Shown here in pieces: positions 1 through 7,577 of a stretch of 64,000 nt of DNA (within the stretch, counting starts at the first letter, position 1; each line of letters starts with the position of its first letter). A model generated the notes under the pieces. It was not told where the DNA came from. It saw only the letters and a list, made by a program, of their open reading frames with translations, and searched no databases. Source of the stretch: FW021-bin31 sp964478125 (GTDB taxonomy: Bacteria > Bacteroidota > Bacteroidia > Chitinophagales > Chitinophagaceae); assembly GCA_964478125.1 (NCBI GenBank), contig CAYZGR010000005.1, forward strand, positions 34,403-98,402, read 5' to 3'. Made by a program: the position numbers and the translations under genes.

Positions 1-173
1 TTTTTAGATATAGAACTTTAAACTCTATATGAGCTGTGCTCCGGCAGAAAGGTGCAAAGCATTTGCCATCCAGTGGGCTTTGTGGATTCTTCGCGGGCTT
101 TGCAGTTCAAACTCATTCTTATACTTTTTTATTAAGTTTTGCATTTTTCCGTATTACTATATAATGACCGTGA
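1..173. other. Intergenic edge, no gene seen
   Basis: This stretch at the left edge holds no supportable gene, RNA or terminator. It contains two copies of GGGCTTTG about 15 bases apart near positions 76-105, too little to define a repeat element. It lies downstream of the leftmost gene, which reads toward the window edge. Confidence 0.4.
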
Positions 174-803
174 TTATCTGATTAATGATTCATTTTTTTG
201 ACTTTTTTTGGCCAGAACGACAAGCGCACGATGGGTGTCCTTTTCTGTGAAATCTTTATAGGTATATTCGATCTTAAACCCAATATTAGTAAGGATATTA
301 GAAACTTTCTCCTTTGGTAAACAACTATAATAAAAAGATTCACCCATCATTTTGTCTATATGCTCATCATCGGCGTCTCCGTGTGTAAATAGCAGATAGC
401 CGTTCATGTTCAAAAGGCTTTCTACTTTATAATAAATATCCTCCTGCTTACTTTTTGGAAAGTGGAAAAAAGAATCCCATGCAATAACACCATCAAACTT
501 TTTAGGAGAAACGAAATCAAAGAAGTCAGAAGTTATGAAATCAGCATGAGCCATTTTTTGCGACTTCGCTATTTCAATCATTTTTTCCGAAGCGTCAATT
601 CCTCTCACCTGAAAATTTCTTTCAACCAAATATTTTGACAGGTAACCTGAGCCACAACCAATATCCAATATCTTTCCTTTGGGACTTACCTTATCGGCAA
701 AGTCCATGACTAATTTACTCACGAATGATTTATTCCTCTCGTCAGTCCATTCGTGGGCAATTCTATCATAGGGACAATCGTTCATCATGACTTTTGAACT
801 CAA
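174..803 (-). CDS. Class I SAM-dependent methyltransferase
   Basis: A 209-residue cytoplasmic protein with a Rossmann-type methyltransferase fold. Motif I reads LDIGCGSGYL at about residues 46-55 and binds S-adenosylmethionine; an acidic end of strand 2 (GIDAS) follows at about residue 69, and a motif like FDGVIAWDSFFHF comes near residue 105. The substrate cannot be inferred: the family covers small molecules, lipids and proteins. Met6 or Met7 could also be the start. It is 82 bases downstream of kduI on the same strand, but nothing ties it functionally to that operon. The family call is firm and the specific function unknown. Confidence 0.85.
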   Translation of the reverse strand: MSSKVMMNDCPYDRIAHEWTDERNKSFVSKLVMDFADKVSPKGKILDIGCGSGYLSKYLVERNFQVRGIDASEKMIEIAKSQKMAHADFITSDFFDFVSPKKFDGVIAWDSFFHFPKSKQEDIYYKVESLLNMNGYLLFTHGDADDEHIDKMMGESFYYSCLPKEKVSNILTNIGFKIEYTYKDFTEKDTHRALVVLAKKSQKNESLIR

Positions 804-885
804 TTTAAAGCATGTAAGACGTAGAACTCAATTTTATACCTTCGATCTGTGGTTTAAAGAATACCGAAAGTTACAGGATGTTTTC

Positions 886-1728
886 TCATTTCAGATCCTT
901 GATAGCCCATTTATCCATGTCGTCATAGTCCAAATTTTCTCCTCCCATGCCCCATATAAAAGTATAGTTAGAGGTTCCTGACCCGGCGTGGATCGACCAT
1001 GGAGGTGAAATTACCGCTTCGTCATTTTGCATCCATATGTGGCGGGTTTCTTCCGGCTGGCCCATAAAATGACTGACCGATTGTCCTTCATTGACTTCAA
1101 AATAGAAATAAGCTTCCATACGGCGATCATGGACGTGCGCGGGCATGGTATTCCATACACTGCCTGTTTTTAATTCTGTCATGCCCATTTGCAACTGGCA
1201 GGTTTGTACTACGCTGTTCACCAATAATTTATTAATAATGCGATGGTTCGCTGTTTCAAGGGAGCCCAATTCTACAGTTTCGGCTTCTTTTTTGGTTACC
1301 TTTTTAGTAGGATAAGAGTGGTGTGCAGGAGCGGAGTTTATGTAAAATTTTGCAGGGCTGTCGGCCTGGACGCTACTGAAGATGACTTCTTTTACCCCCT
1401 TTCCTATATATAATGCTTCTTTAAAATGAAGATCATATTTTTCTCCGTCAACGGAGACACTACCGATCCCTCCTACGTTGATAATGCCCAGTTCCCGGCG
1501 TTCCAGAAAATAGTCGGCTTTTAGAGGATCGATGGTCTCCAGCGTAACCGATTCTTTCACCGGGTTGATTCCCCCGACGATCAGCCGGTCATAATGGGTA
1601 TAGGTCAACTTTATCCGGTCGGCTTCAAAAAGGTTTTCTATTAAGAAAGATTTCCTGAGGCGGGCGGTATCCATTCCTTTTACCTCTGCAGGGCTGTTGG
1701 CATACCTGACTTCAAACTGTGTCTTCAT
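886..1728 (-). CDS. kduI: 5-dehydro-4-deoxy-D-glucuronate isomerase KduI
   Basis: KduI converts 5-keto-4-deoxyuronate, formed when unsaturated uronic acids open, to 2,5-diketo-3-deoxygluconate in pectin and glycosaminoglycan breakdown. The 280 residues match the usual family length. The cupin metal site is visible: His198 and His200 (PAHVHDRRME), Glu205, and His247 (PWSIHAGSG), the same spacing as the zinc ligands of the E. coli enzyme. It begins 15 bases after the GH88 hydrolase gene on the same strand, so the two form an operon in which GH88 makes the unsaturated uronate and KduI isomerises it. The next enzyme, KduD, is not in the window. Confidence 0.96.
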   Translation of the reverse strand: MKTQFEVRYANSPAEVKGMDTARLRKSFLIENLFEADRIKLTYTHYDRLIVGGINPVKESVTLETIDPLKADYFLERRELGIINVGGIGSVSVDGEKYDLHFKEALYIGKGVKEVIFSSVQADSPAKFYINSAPAHHSYPTKKVTKKEAETVELGSLETANHRIINKLLVNSVVQTCQLQMGMTELKTGSVWNTMPAHVHDRRMEAYFYFEVNEGQSVSHFMGQPEETRHIWMQNDEAVISPPWSIHAGSGTSNYTFIWGMGGENLDYDDMDKWAIKDLK

Positions 1729-1743
1729 ATTAAGTTTATTTTA

Positions 1744-2961
1744 CTATTTATTCAAATACAAATTTTTGTACCTCAATAAGGCTTCTACAAAATAATAGTC
1801 GGCATAGTTCAGCGGAACATCTATTTCTACGTTTCCCGGAAGCGAACCCACGCTGTGTTTGAGCAGGAAGCCCGTGCCCTGTCCCTCGCTGAATCTGTAT
1901 TCAGGACTGCTGAGACTTACCAGGATTCTTTCCGCCGACTTTTTATATTTTTCTTTCTTTTGATTATTGGGGGTAAGCGTACTCAATTCCAAAAAACCCG
2001 AAGCCATGATCGCGGCTGCGGATACATCGCGATAGGTATTGGGGATTTTAGGGGCATCGTAATCCCAATAGGGAATCATATCTTCCGGTAAGTTGGGGTT
2101 ATTAAGGATAAAATGGGCAATATGCTCTGCCTGTTTCAGATAGGCAGAATCTTTGGTTTCCCGGAACATCATCGTGTATCCATAGAGCCCCCAGCTTTGC
2201 CCGCGTGCCCATGCCGAAGAGTCGGAATATCCCTGTGCGGTTTGCTTTTTTACCACCTCTCCCGTATGCGGGTTGTAAAGTACAACGTGCCAGGAACTGT
2301 AATCCGGACGGAAATGATTTTTCATAGTTACGTTTGCATGCGATTCGGCCTCTTGCATAAATTTGGGGTTTCCGCCATTCTTTGTTGCCCAACATAATAA
2401 TTCCAGGTTCATCATGTTATCAATAATGACCGGAAACTGTCCTTTCATCCAATCCCATGATTTTATACAGCCAACGGTATCATTAAAACGTGTAGACAGA
2501 GAAGCCGCTGATGTTAAAAGAACTTCCTTATAATGCGGGTTGTGTGTAAGACGGTATCCGTTTCCAAAGCTGCAATACATCATAAATCCCAGATCATGAG
2601 TGCCTTTATAGTTTTCCAAAGGCTCAATGAGCTTCATCTTGCGTTCCGCTTCTTCTTTAAAAGCGGAATCTCCGGAGTACTGGTATAAATACCAAAGCGT
2701 ACCCGGATAAAAACCAATGGTCCAATCATGCTGACTGCAGGTGACCAGCGCGCCTCCTGTAGAATCAAGCGTCCGTGGGATCTTTCCTTCCGGAACGTTT
2801 TTCATGAACATCTTGTACTGATCGACCGCGAACTGCAGATCCTTCTTTACCAGTTTTCCCATTCTTTTTGAATCGTTGTGCTGACTGCTACAGCCTAAAA
2901 GAGAGAATAGAGAAATCCCGGCAAGGATCAACGCTGGGAGAAAAGTGTATTTTTGTCTCAT
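1744..2961 (-). CDS. Unsaturated glucuronyl hydrolase, GH88 lipoprotein
   Basis: A 405-residue lipoprotein of glycoside hydrolase family 88. It begins with a signal peptide and a lipobox ending in Cys24 (SLLGCSS). GH88 enzymes have an (alpha/alpha)6 barrel and hydrolyse the delta-4,5-unsaturated uronic acid left at the non-reducing end by polysaccharide lyases. The two family aspartates are probably Asp123 (THDLGFMM) and Asp181 (IIDNMMNLELL), and the conserved ARGQSWG segment follows near residue 250. It is the first gene of an operon with kduI. A 12-base LacI-type palindrome lies about 47 bases upstream. The actual polymer (pectin, glycosaminoglycan, ulvan or another) cannot be told from sequence. 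Confidence 0.93.
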   Translation of the reverse strand: MRQKYTFLPALILAGISLFSLLGCSSQHNDSKRMGKLVKKDLQFAVDQYKMFMKNVPEGKIPRTLDSTGGALVTCSQHDWTIGFYPGTLWYLYQYSGDSAFKEEAERKMKLIEPLENYKGTHDLGFMMYCSFGNGYRLTHNPHYKEVLLTSAASLSTRFNDTVGCIKSWDWMKGQFPVIIDNMMNLELLCWATKNGGNPKFMQEAESHANVTMKNHFRPDYSSWHVVLYNPHTGEVVKKQTAQGYSDSSAWARGQSWGLYGYTMMFRETKDSAYLKQAEHIAHFILNNPNLPEDMIPYWDYDAPKIPNTYRDVSAAAIMASGFLELSTLTPNNQKKEKYKKSAERILVSLSSPEYRFSEGQGTGFLLKHSVGSLPGNVEIDVPLNYADYYFVEALLRYKNLYLNK

Positions 2962-3007
2962 ATCAGATGATTTAGAAAGGTAAAGGTAAGGAGTATTTTA
3001 AACAAAT

Positions 3008-3019
3008 GCAAACGTTTGC
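3008..3019. promoter_or_regulatory. LacI-family operator-like palindrome
   Basis: GCAAACGTTTGC is a perfect 12-base palindrome with a central CG, the usual form of LacI/GalR-family operators. It sits 47 bases upstream of the GH88 start and 177 bases upstream of the divergent transaldolase, so control of the GH88-kduI operon is the likely role. No LacI-family gene is in the window, so the regulator is inferred. Confidence 0.6.
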
Positions 3020-3114
3020 TATTTAGACCCTTCCCGCAACTTTTTTCATTCGTGGCTGTTAAATTTACCGGTAATAAGGGCATTATGACAAATTAGGAAG
3101 GGTGAAGCGCGGCA

Positions 3115-3140
3115 TTTGTCAAAAAGTTTTTATTATTTTG
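3115..3140 (+). promoter_or_regulatory. Weak promoter-like element before tal
   Basis: TTTG at 3115-3118 is followed 15 bases later by TATTTTG at 3134-3140, one base short of the TAnnTTTG consensus. Placement 56 bases ahead of the tal start fits, but spacing and sequence are both imperfect. Confidence 0.3.
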
Positions 3141-3195
3141 TAAAAAATGGAAAGGCAAAAGAATTTATTAATTAAAGTTGAGAAAAATTAAAAAA

Positions 3196-4293
3196 ATGAA
3201 TCGAGTAAAGCAAATTCATGAATTGGGACAAAGCATCTGGTTGGATTTTCTGAACAGAGAAATTATGAACAATGGCCAATTGCAGAAGCTTATAGATGAA
3301 GATGGTGTTTGCGGTGTGACGTCCAATCCCTCTATTTTCGCCAAAGCTTTTAATGGGAGCACAGATTATGACGATGATATAGCTGCTTTTTCTAAAGAGA
3401 GAAACAGCAATGATGATATCTTTTTTAGTCTGGCAATCAAAGACATCAAACGGGCCGCCGATCTTTTTAAATCTACTTTTGAACAAGCAAAAGGAGGAGA
3501 CGGATTTGTCAGTCTTGAAGTCAATCCTTATCTGGCCCGCGATACGGAAGGCACCATAAAACAGGCCAAAGAATTATGGGAATCGGTAGATCGCGAGAAT
3601 GTAATGATCAAGATCCCCGGCACGGCACAGGGACTGGAAGCTATTCGCCAAAGCATCGCCTCGGGCATAAATATTAATGTGACCTTGTTGTTTGGCCTTC
3701 CCCGTTACAGAGAAGTTACCGAAGCGTACCTCTCCGGACTCGAAGATCGGGTAAAAGCTGGTCAATCTATTGATCAAATTTCTTCTGTAGCAAGTTTTTT
3801 CCTCAGCCGTATTGATGTTTTGGTAGATCCCATGCTGGAGGAAAAAGGCATGACGGATCTAAAAGGAGCGGTAGCCATTGCTTCTGCCAAAAAAGCCTAT
3901 GAAATTTATAAAGAGGTATTCGGCAGTGATCGTTTTAAAGCGTTGGAAGCTAAAGGTGCGAAGCCTCAACGGGTTCTCTGGGCAAGTACGAGTACCAAAA
4001 ATCCGGATTATAGCGATGTTAAATATGTAGAAGCCCTTATTGGCAATCATACCATCAATACCCTGCCGTTGGAAACCATAGAAGCGTTTCGTGACCATGG
4101 AAATGCAACGGCCCGTCTTGAAGAAGATATGGACAAAGCCAATAAGGTGTTGGAAAGCCTTAAAGAAAAAGGGATTGATATTGATCAAGTAACCCAACAG
4201 CTTGAGAATGAGGGTATTGATAAATTTAATAAGTCTTATGACGAGCTAATGGAGGCTGTTGAAAATCAGAAGAGGCAAACGGTAACTGAATGA
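3196..4293 (+). CDS. tal: Transaldolase
   Basis: Transaldolase moves a three-carbon dihydroxyacetone unit between sugar phosphates in the non-oxidative pentose phosphate pathway. The 365-residue protein shows the N-terminal family signature GVTSNPSIFAKA (about residues 40-51) and the Schiff-base lysine Lys139 in the motif VMIKIPGT. Its length fits the longer transaldolase subfamily rather than the roughly 215-residue type. An in-frame TTG exists 18 bases upstream, but the ATG at 3196 gives the expected N-terminus. The stop overlaps the ATG of the downstream thioesterase (ATGA), so the two are probably translationally coupled. Confidence 0.94.
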   Translation: MNRVKQIHELGQSIWLDFLNREIMNNGQLQKLIDEDGVCGVTSNPSIFAKAFNGSTDYDDDIAAFSKERNSNDDIFFSLAIKDIKRAADLFKSTFEQAKGGDGFVSLEVNPYLARDTEGTIKQAKELWESVDRENVMIKIPGTAQGLEAIRQSIASGININVTLLFGLPRYREVTEAYLSGLEDRVKAGQSIDQISSVASFFLSRIDVLVDPMLEEKGMTDLKGAVAIASAKKAYEIYKEVFGSDRFKALEAKGAKPQRVLWASTSTKNPDYSDVKYVEALIGNHTINTLPLETIEAFRDHGNATARLEEDMDKANKVLESLKEKGIDIDQVTQQLENEGIDKFNKSYDELMEAVENQKRQTVTE

Positions 4294-4688
4294 ATTTTCA
4301 TACCAGAAAGTGGATCTTACCCGAAGATCTGAATCCTAATGGTACATTATTTGGAGGCAGCCTCCTCCGGTGGATAGACGAGGAAGCTGCCATTTATTCC
4401 ATCATCCAGCTGGACAACAACCGGGTGGTTACCAAATTTATTTCCGAGATCAATTTTGTCAGTTCCGCCCGACAGGGAGATATAATAGAAATGGGGATGG
4501 AGGTAGTGGAATTTGGCCATACTTCTCTTACGCTACGTTGTGAGGTAAGAAATAAACTTACCCGAAAACGCATTTTGAATATTGAAAAAATGGTATTCGT
4601 TAACATGGGAGAAGAGGGCAAGCCCAAAGCCCATGGAAAGACACAAGTAACTTTTATAAGCGATCGTTTCCATGATCAGGATCAATAG
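4290..4688 (+). CDS. Acyl-CoA thioesterase, hotdog fold
   Basis: A 132-residue single hotdog-domain protein resembling YciA-type acyl-CoA thioesterases, which release fatty acids from coenzyme A in the cytoplasm. The characteristic segment reads NPNGTLFGGSLLRWIDEEAA near residues 13-32, with the active-site Asp in WIDEEAA, followed by VTKFISEINFVSSARQGD. Its start overlaps the transaldolase stop by four bases. Why a pentose phosphate enzyme and a thioesterase should be coupled is not obvious. The chain-length preference is unknown. Confidence 0.88.
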   Translation: MNFHTRKWILPEDLNPNGTLFGGSLLRWIDEEAAIYSIIQLDNNRVVTKFISEINFVSSARQGDIIEMGMEVVEFGHTSLTLRCEVRNKLTRKRILNIEKMVFVNMGEEGKPKAHGKTQVTFISDRFHDQDQ

Positions 4689-4833
4689 AATTAAGATCTC
4701 TACTGTTTCCTCATTTGCCAAATGAAAAAACAGGGCGCAAATCTTCCCTACCGGATGGCATTTTTTGAGATCTGCGTCCTATCCTATATAAATGGCTTCA
4801 TCCTGAATAAGGATGTATGTTTGTTTTCCTGCG

Positions 4834-5214
4834 TTAACTGCCTGTCTCTGTATTTTCAACTACCAGGGCCTGTACACCATTCTTGTTTACCACATTCCCG
4901 GTAATTTTAACCTGATCGGCGGCATGTTTAATAGCTGTTTTGTAGGCTTTGGATTTATCATGATCTTCTACCAGGAGATAGACTTGTCCGTCGCTGGTTA
5001 ATAAGCCTGCGGGCAGTCCTTTGTCTAAACACATTTGTGCACATTGTTTGTGTCCTTTGCCTTTGGCGCCATGCCCCATATAGCAGGACATGTCTAATAC
5101 CTCTCCGCTGATTGTCTTCTGGCTTTGCCCGAAGGCGCTCATTGAAAGTACGGTAAGTCCGCCTACCAGCAGGGAACCGAATACCTTCGGCAATTTCATT
5201 TTTAAACCTTTCAT
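4834..5214 (-). CDS. Secreted small protein with conserved cysteines
   Basis: A 126-residue protein with a signal peptide (hydrophobic residues about 10-28, ending SAFGQS), hence periplasmic or secreted. The mature part has a motif of the form DMSCYMGHGAKGKGHKQCAQMC followed by DKGLPAGLL and a beta-rich tail. The Cys/His cluster could bind a metal or form disulfides, and the rest looks like a small OB-like beta barrel; both are inferences. I know of similar uncharacterised secreted proteins but no established function. Met6 is an alternative start. It stands alone and diverges from ftcD. Confidence 0.7.
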   Translation of the reverse strand: MKGLKMKLPKVFGSLLVGGLTVLSMSAFGQSQKTISGEVLDMSCYMGHGAKGKGHKQCAQMCLDKGLPAGLLTSDGQVYLLVEDHDKSKAYKTAIKHAADQVKITGNVVNKNGVQALVVENTETGS

Positions 5215-5366
5215 AATAAAGCTGTTTTTACTACATTACAAATATGACCTGTACTTTTAACTACAATTGAGGTTTTATTATTGTTTAGCTTCCATTAGAA
5301 TTAATGAATTATTATGATAGGTTTGTTGAAAGATCTAATTTTGAGGCGTCAGGAATTCTCTATTTT

Positions 5367-6410
5367 ATGGCAGTTATCGAATGTGTTCCCAACTTTAGCG
5401 AGGGCAGGGATTTGAAAATTATCGGGCAAATTGTAGATGCTATCAGATCTGTTGCAGGGCTAAAGGTTTTGCATGTAGACGTAGGGATATCGGCAAACCG
5501 GACTGTGGTAACCTTTGCCGGCAAGCCGGAGGCTGTTGTGGAGGGTGCTTTTAATGGGATCCATCAGGCGGCGAAGTTGATTAATATGGAAAAACATCGG
5601 GGGGTGCATCCCCGGATAGGGGCAACAGATGTTTGCCCATTGGTTCCTGTCTCGGATATTTCAATGGAAGAGACGGCAGCCTATGCCAGACAACTGGGTA
5701 AAAGAGTAGGAGAAGAACTGGGTATTCCGGTATATTTATATGAAAAAGCGGCCATGGATCCTACCAGAGTGAATCTGGCAGATGTACGGGCCGGTGGCTA
5801 TGAGAGTCTTTTTTTCCGGCTTCAGGACAACACCTGGAGACCTGATTTTGGAACAGCCGCCTTCAATAAACGATCCGGCGCTACCATTATTGGCGCGCGA
5901 GATTTTTTATTGGCCTACAATGTGAACCTGGATACCGGTTCCCTAAGCATCGCCAAATCTATTGCGGCAGAAATACGTACTTCCGGACGAATAAAGAAGG
6001 TCAGCGGTCAGATAGAATATGATAAGGAGAAAAAACCGCTTCGTATGCCCGGACTGCTGCCTTTTACGAAGGCCATTGGCTGGTACATGGAGGAATATAA
6101 AATAGCACAGGTTTCCATGAACCTGACCAACCTGGACCGGACTCCCATGCATGTGGCATTCGAAGCGGTAAGAAAAAGCGCCTTAAAACTTGGGTCAAAA
6201 GTGACGGGGAGTGAAATAATAGGACTTGTTCCGTTAAAGAGTATGTTGGACGCAGGCAGGTATTTTATGGGAAAGAAAACAGGAAACCGGTCTGAGGACG
6301 AGACCCTGTTGGTAGGTGAAGCTGTAAGCTCATTAGGCCTGGATGAACTAAAACCTTTTGATCCGCAAGAGAAAATCTTGGAATATGTGCTGACAGCAAC
6401 AACCAAATGA
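5367..6410 (+). CDS. ftcD: Glutamate formimidoyltransferase
   Basis: The formimidoyltransferase transfers the formimino group of N-formimidoyl-glutamate, an intermediate of histidine degradation, to tetrahydrofolate. The protein starts MAVIECVPNFSEGRD, the hallmark N-terminus of the family, so the ATG at 5367 is preferred over an upstream in-frame ATG at 5304. At 347 residues it is the transferase alone, without the cyclodeaminase half found in bifunctional forms. The motif HRGVHPRIGATDVCPLVP is also conserved. Its stop overlaps the lpxK start by four bases. Other histidine-degradation genes are not seen nearby. Confidence 0.95.
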   Translation: MAVIECVPNFSEGRDLKIIGQIVDAIRSVAGLKVLHVDVGISANRTVVTFAGKPEAVVEGAFNGIHQAAKLINMEKHRGVHPRIGATDVCPLVPVSDISMEETAAYARQLGKRVGEELGIPVYLYEKAAMDPTRVNLADVRAGGYESLFFRLQDNTWRPDFGTAAFNKRSGATIIGARDFLLAYNVNLDTGSLSIAKSIAAEIRTSGRIKKVSGQIEYDKEKKPLRMPGLLPFTKAIGWYMEEYKIAQVSMNLTNLDRTPMHVAFEAVRKSALKLGSKVTGSEIIGLVPLKSMLDAGRYFMGKKTGNRSEDETLLVGEAVSSLGLDELKPFDPQEKILEYVLTATTK

Positions 6411-7507
6411 TGATGAAACCCTTTGCACAATATATGAACCGTTTTTTACGCCTGCTGTTGTATCCCTTATCCGTTTTATACGGGTTGATAACCTGGTTGA
6501 GAAACCGGCTATATGACCGGGGTATCCTTTCTGAAATAGAATTTGATATTCCTACTATTGCCGTGGGGAACCTTTCTGTAGGAGGTACGGGCAAGACGCC
6601 TCATGTAGAATACCTTATCCGGCTGTTGGAATATGAATATTATGTGGCTACTTTAAGCAGGGGATATAATCGGAAAACCAAGGGCTATCTTCTGGCAAAT
6701 GAAGATGCCACAGCCTATACCATTGGGGACGAGCCTTTGCAGTTTTTCAAAAAATTCCCGGATATTGCCATTAGCGTAGGAGAAGAACGCGCCCTGGCAC
6801 TACCACAATTGTTAATGGATGTGCCCGATACCGAAGTGGTTATTCTGGATGATGCTTTTCAGCACCGTTCCATAAGGCCGGGAATCAATATCATGGTTAC
6901 CGATTATAATCATTTGTTTACCCGCGACCATATTGTTCCTTTTGGCCGTTTGAGGGAAAGCCGAAAGGGGTATGAACGGGCCGATTGTATAATTGTTTCC
7001 AAATGCCCCAAGAACTTAACAGTAAAGGAGAAGAAAAAGATTATAGCTGAAATAAAGCCGCTTCCACATCAGAAAATTTTCTTTACCGCTATTAAATATG
7101 GCAGATGTTATCATTTTATGAATGGAGAGACGGAATACCTGCTGCCGGATACGGGGGTAGTAGTGGCATGCGGAATTGCGGACCCGCAACCTTTATTGGA
7201 AGAACTAAAGAGGAGGGTGGGGGAATTGAAATGGTTGCGTTTTCCTGATCATTATTTTTATTCCGAAGGGGATCTGGATAAAATTGAAAATGCGGTATCC
7301 CAGCTGGAGTCTGATTATAAAGTCATAGTTACTACTGAAAAGGACGCTGCCCGCCTGGATCTTTTTAAAGATAAAATTGAAAAAATGCGATTGCCGCTCA
7401 CGGTTATTTCCCTGAATATTTATTTTCTTTTTAAAGAGGGCGCCCGATTTGATCAGTATGTAATGGACTATATGTCGGATGCATTGGCGGAACAATTTAA
7501 TGCCTGA
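6407..7507 (+). CDS. lpxK: Tetraacyldisaccharide 4'-kinase LpxK
   Basis: LpxK phosphorylates the 4' position of the lipid A disaccharide at the inner face of the cytoplasmic membrane. The protein has an N-terminal membrane-associated helix (about residues 12-33) and the family's P-loop GNLSVGGTGKTP at residues 54-65, followed by LSRGY and DDAFQHR motifs typical of LpxK. Its 366 residues match the family. Three consecutive ATG codons occur at the start; the first overlaps the ftcD stop (ATGA). The pairing with ftcD suggests co-transcription rather than related function. Confidence 0.95.
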   Translation: MMMKPFAQYMNRFLRLLLYPLSVLYGLITWLRNRLYDRGILSEIEFDIPTIAVGNLSVGGTGKTPHVEYLIRLLEYEYYVATLSRGYNRKTKGYLLANEDATAYTIGDEPLQFFKKFPDIAISVGEERALALPQLLMDVPDTEVVILDDAFQHRSIRPGINIMVTDYNHLFTRDHIVPFGRLRESRKGYERADCIIVSKCPKNLTVKEKKKIIAEIKPLPHQKIFFTAIKYGRCYHFMNGETEYLLPDTGVVVACGIADPQPLLEELKRRVGELKWLRFPDHYFYSEGDLDKIENAVSQLESDYKVIVTTEKDAARLDLFKDKIEKMRLPLTVISLNIYFLFKEGARFDQYVMDYMSDALAEQFNA

Positions 7508-7525
7508 AGCCTTCTAAAAGAAGAC

Positions 7526-7555
7526 TTGTGGAGCAGAAAAAACACGTTACCTTTG
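7526..7555 (+). promoter_or_regulatory. Bacteroidota-type promoter before purF-like gene
   Basis: TTG at 7526-7528, a 19-base spacer and TACCTTTG at 7548-7555 match the primary sigma-factor consensus of Bacteroidota. The start codon lies 22 bases after the -7 element. This is the best-formed promoter in the window. Confidence 0.75.
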
Positions 7556-7577
7556 CATTTTAATAGCGGAAAATTTC

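Noticed and set aside
787..981. 64-residue plus-strand frame over the methyltransferase/kduI junction
   Set aside because: No recognisable product; it overlaps kduI and the methyltransferase start in antisense.
4722..4904. 60-residue plus-strand frame after the thioesterase
   Set aside because: Overlaps the secreted cysteine protein gene in antisense; composition looks like non-coding sequence.
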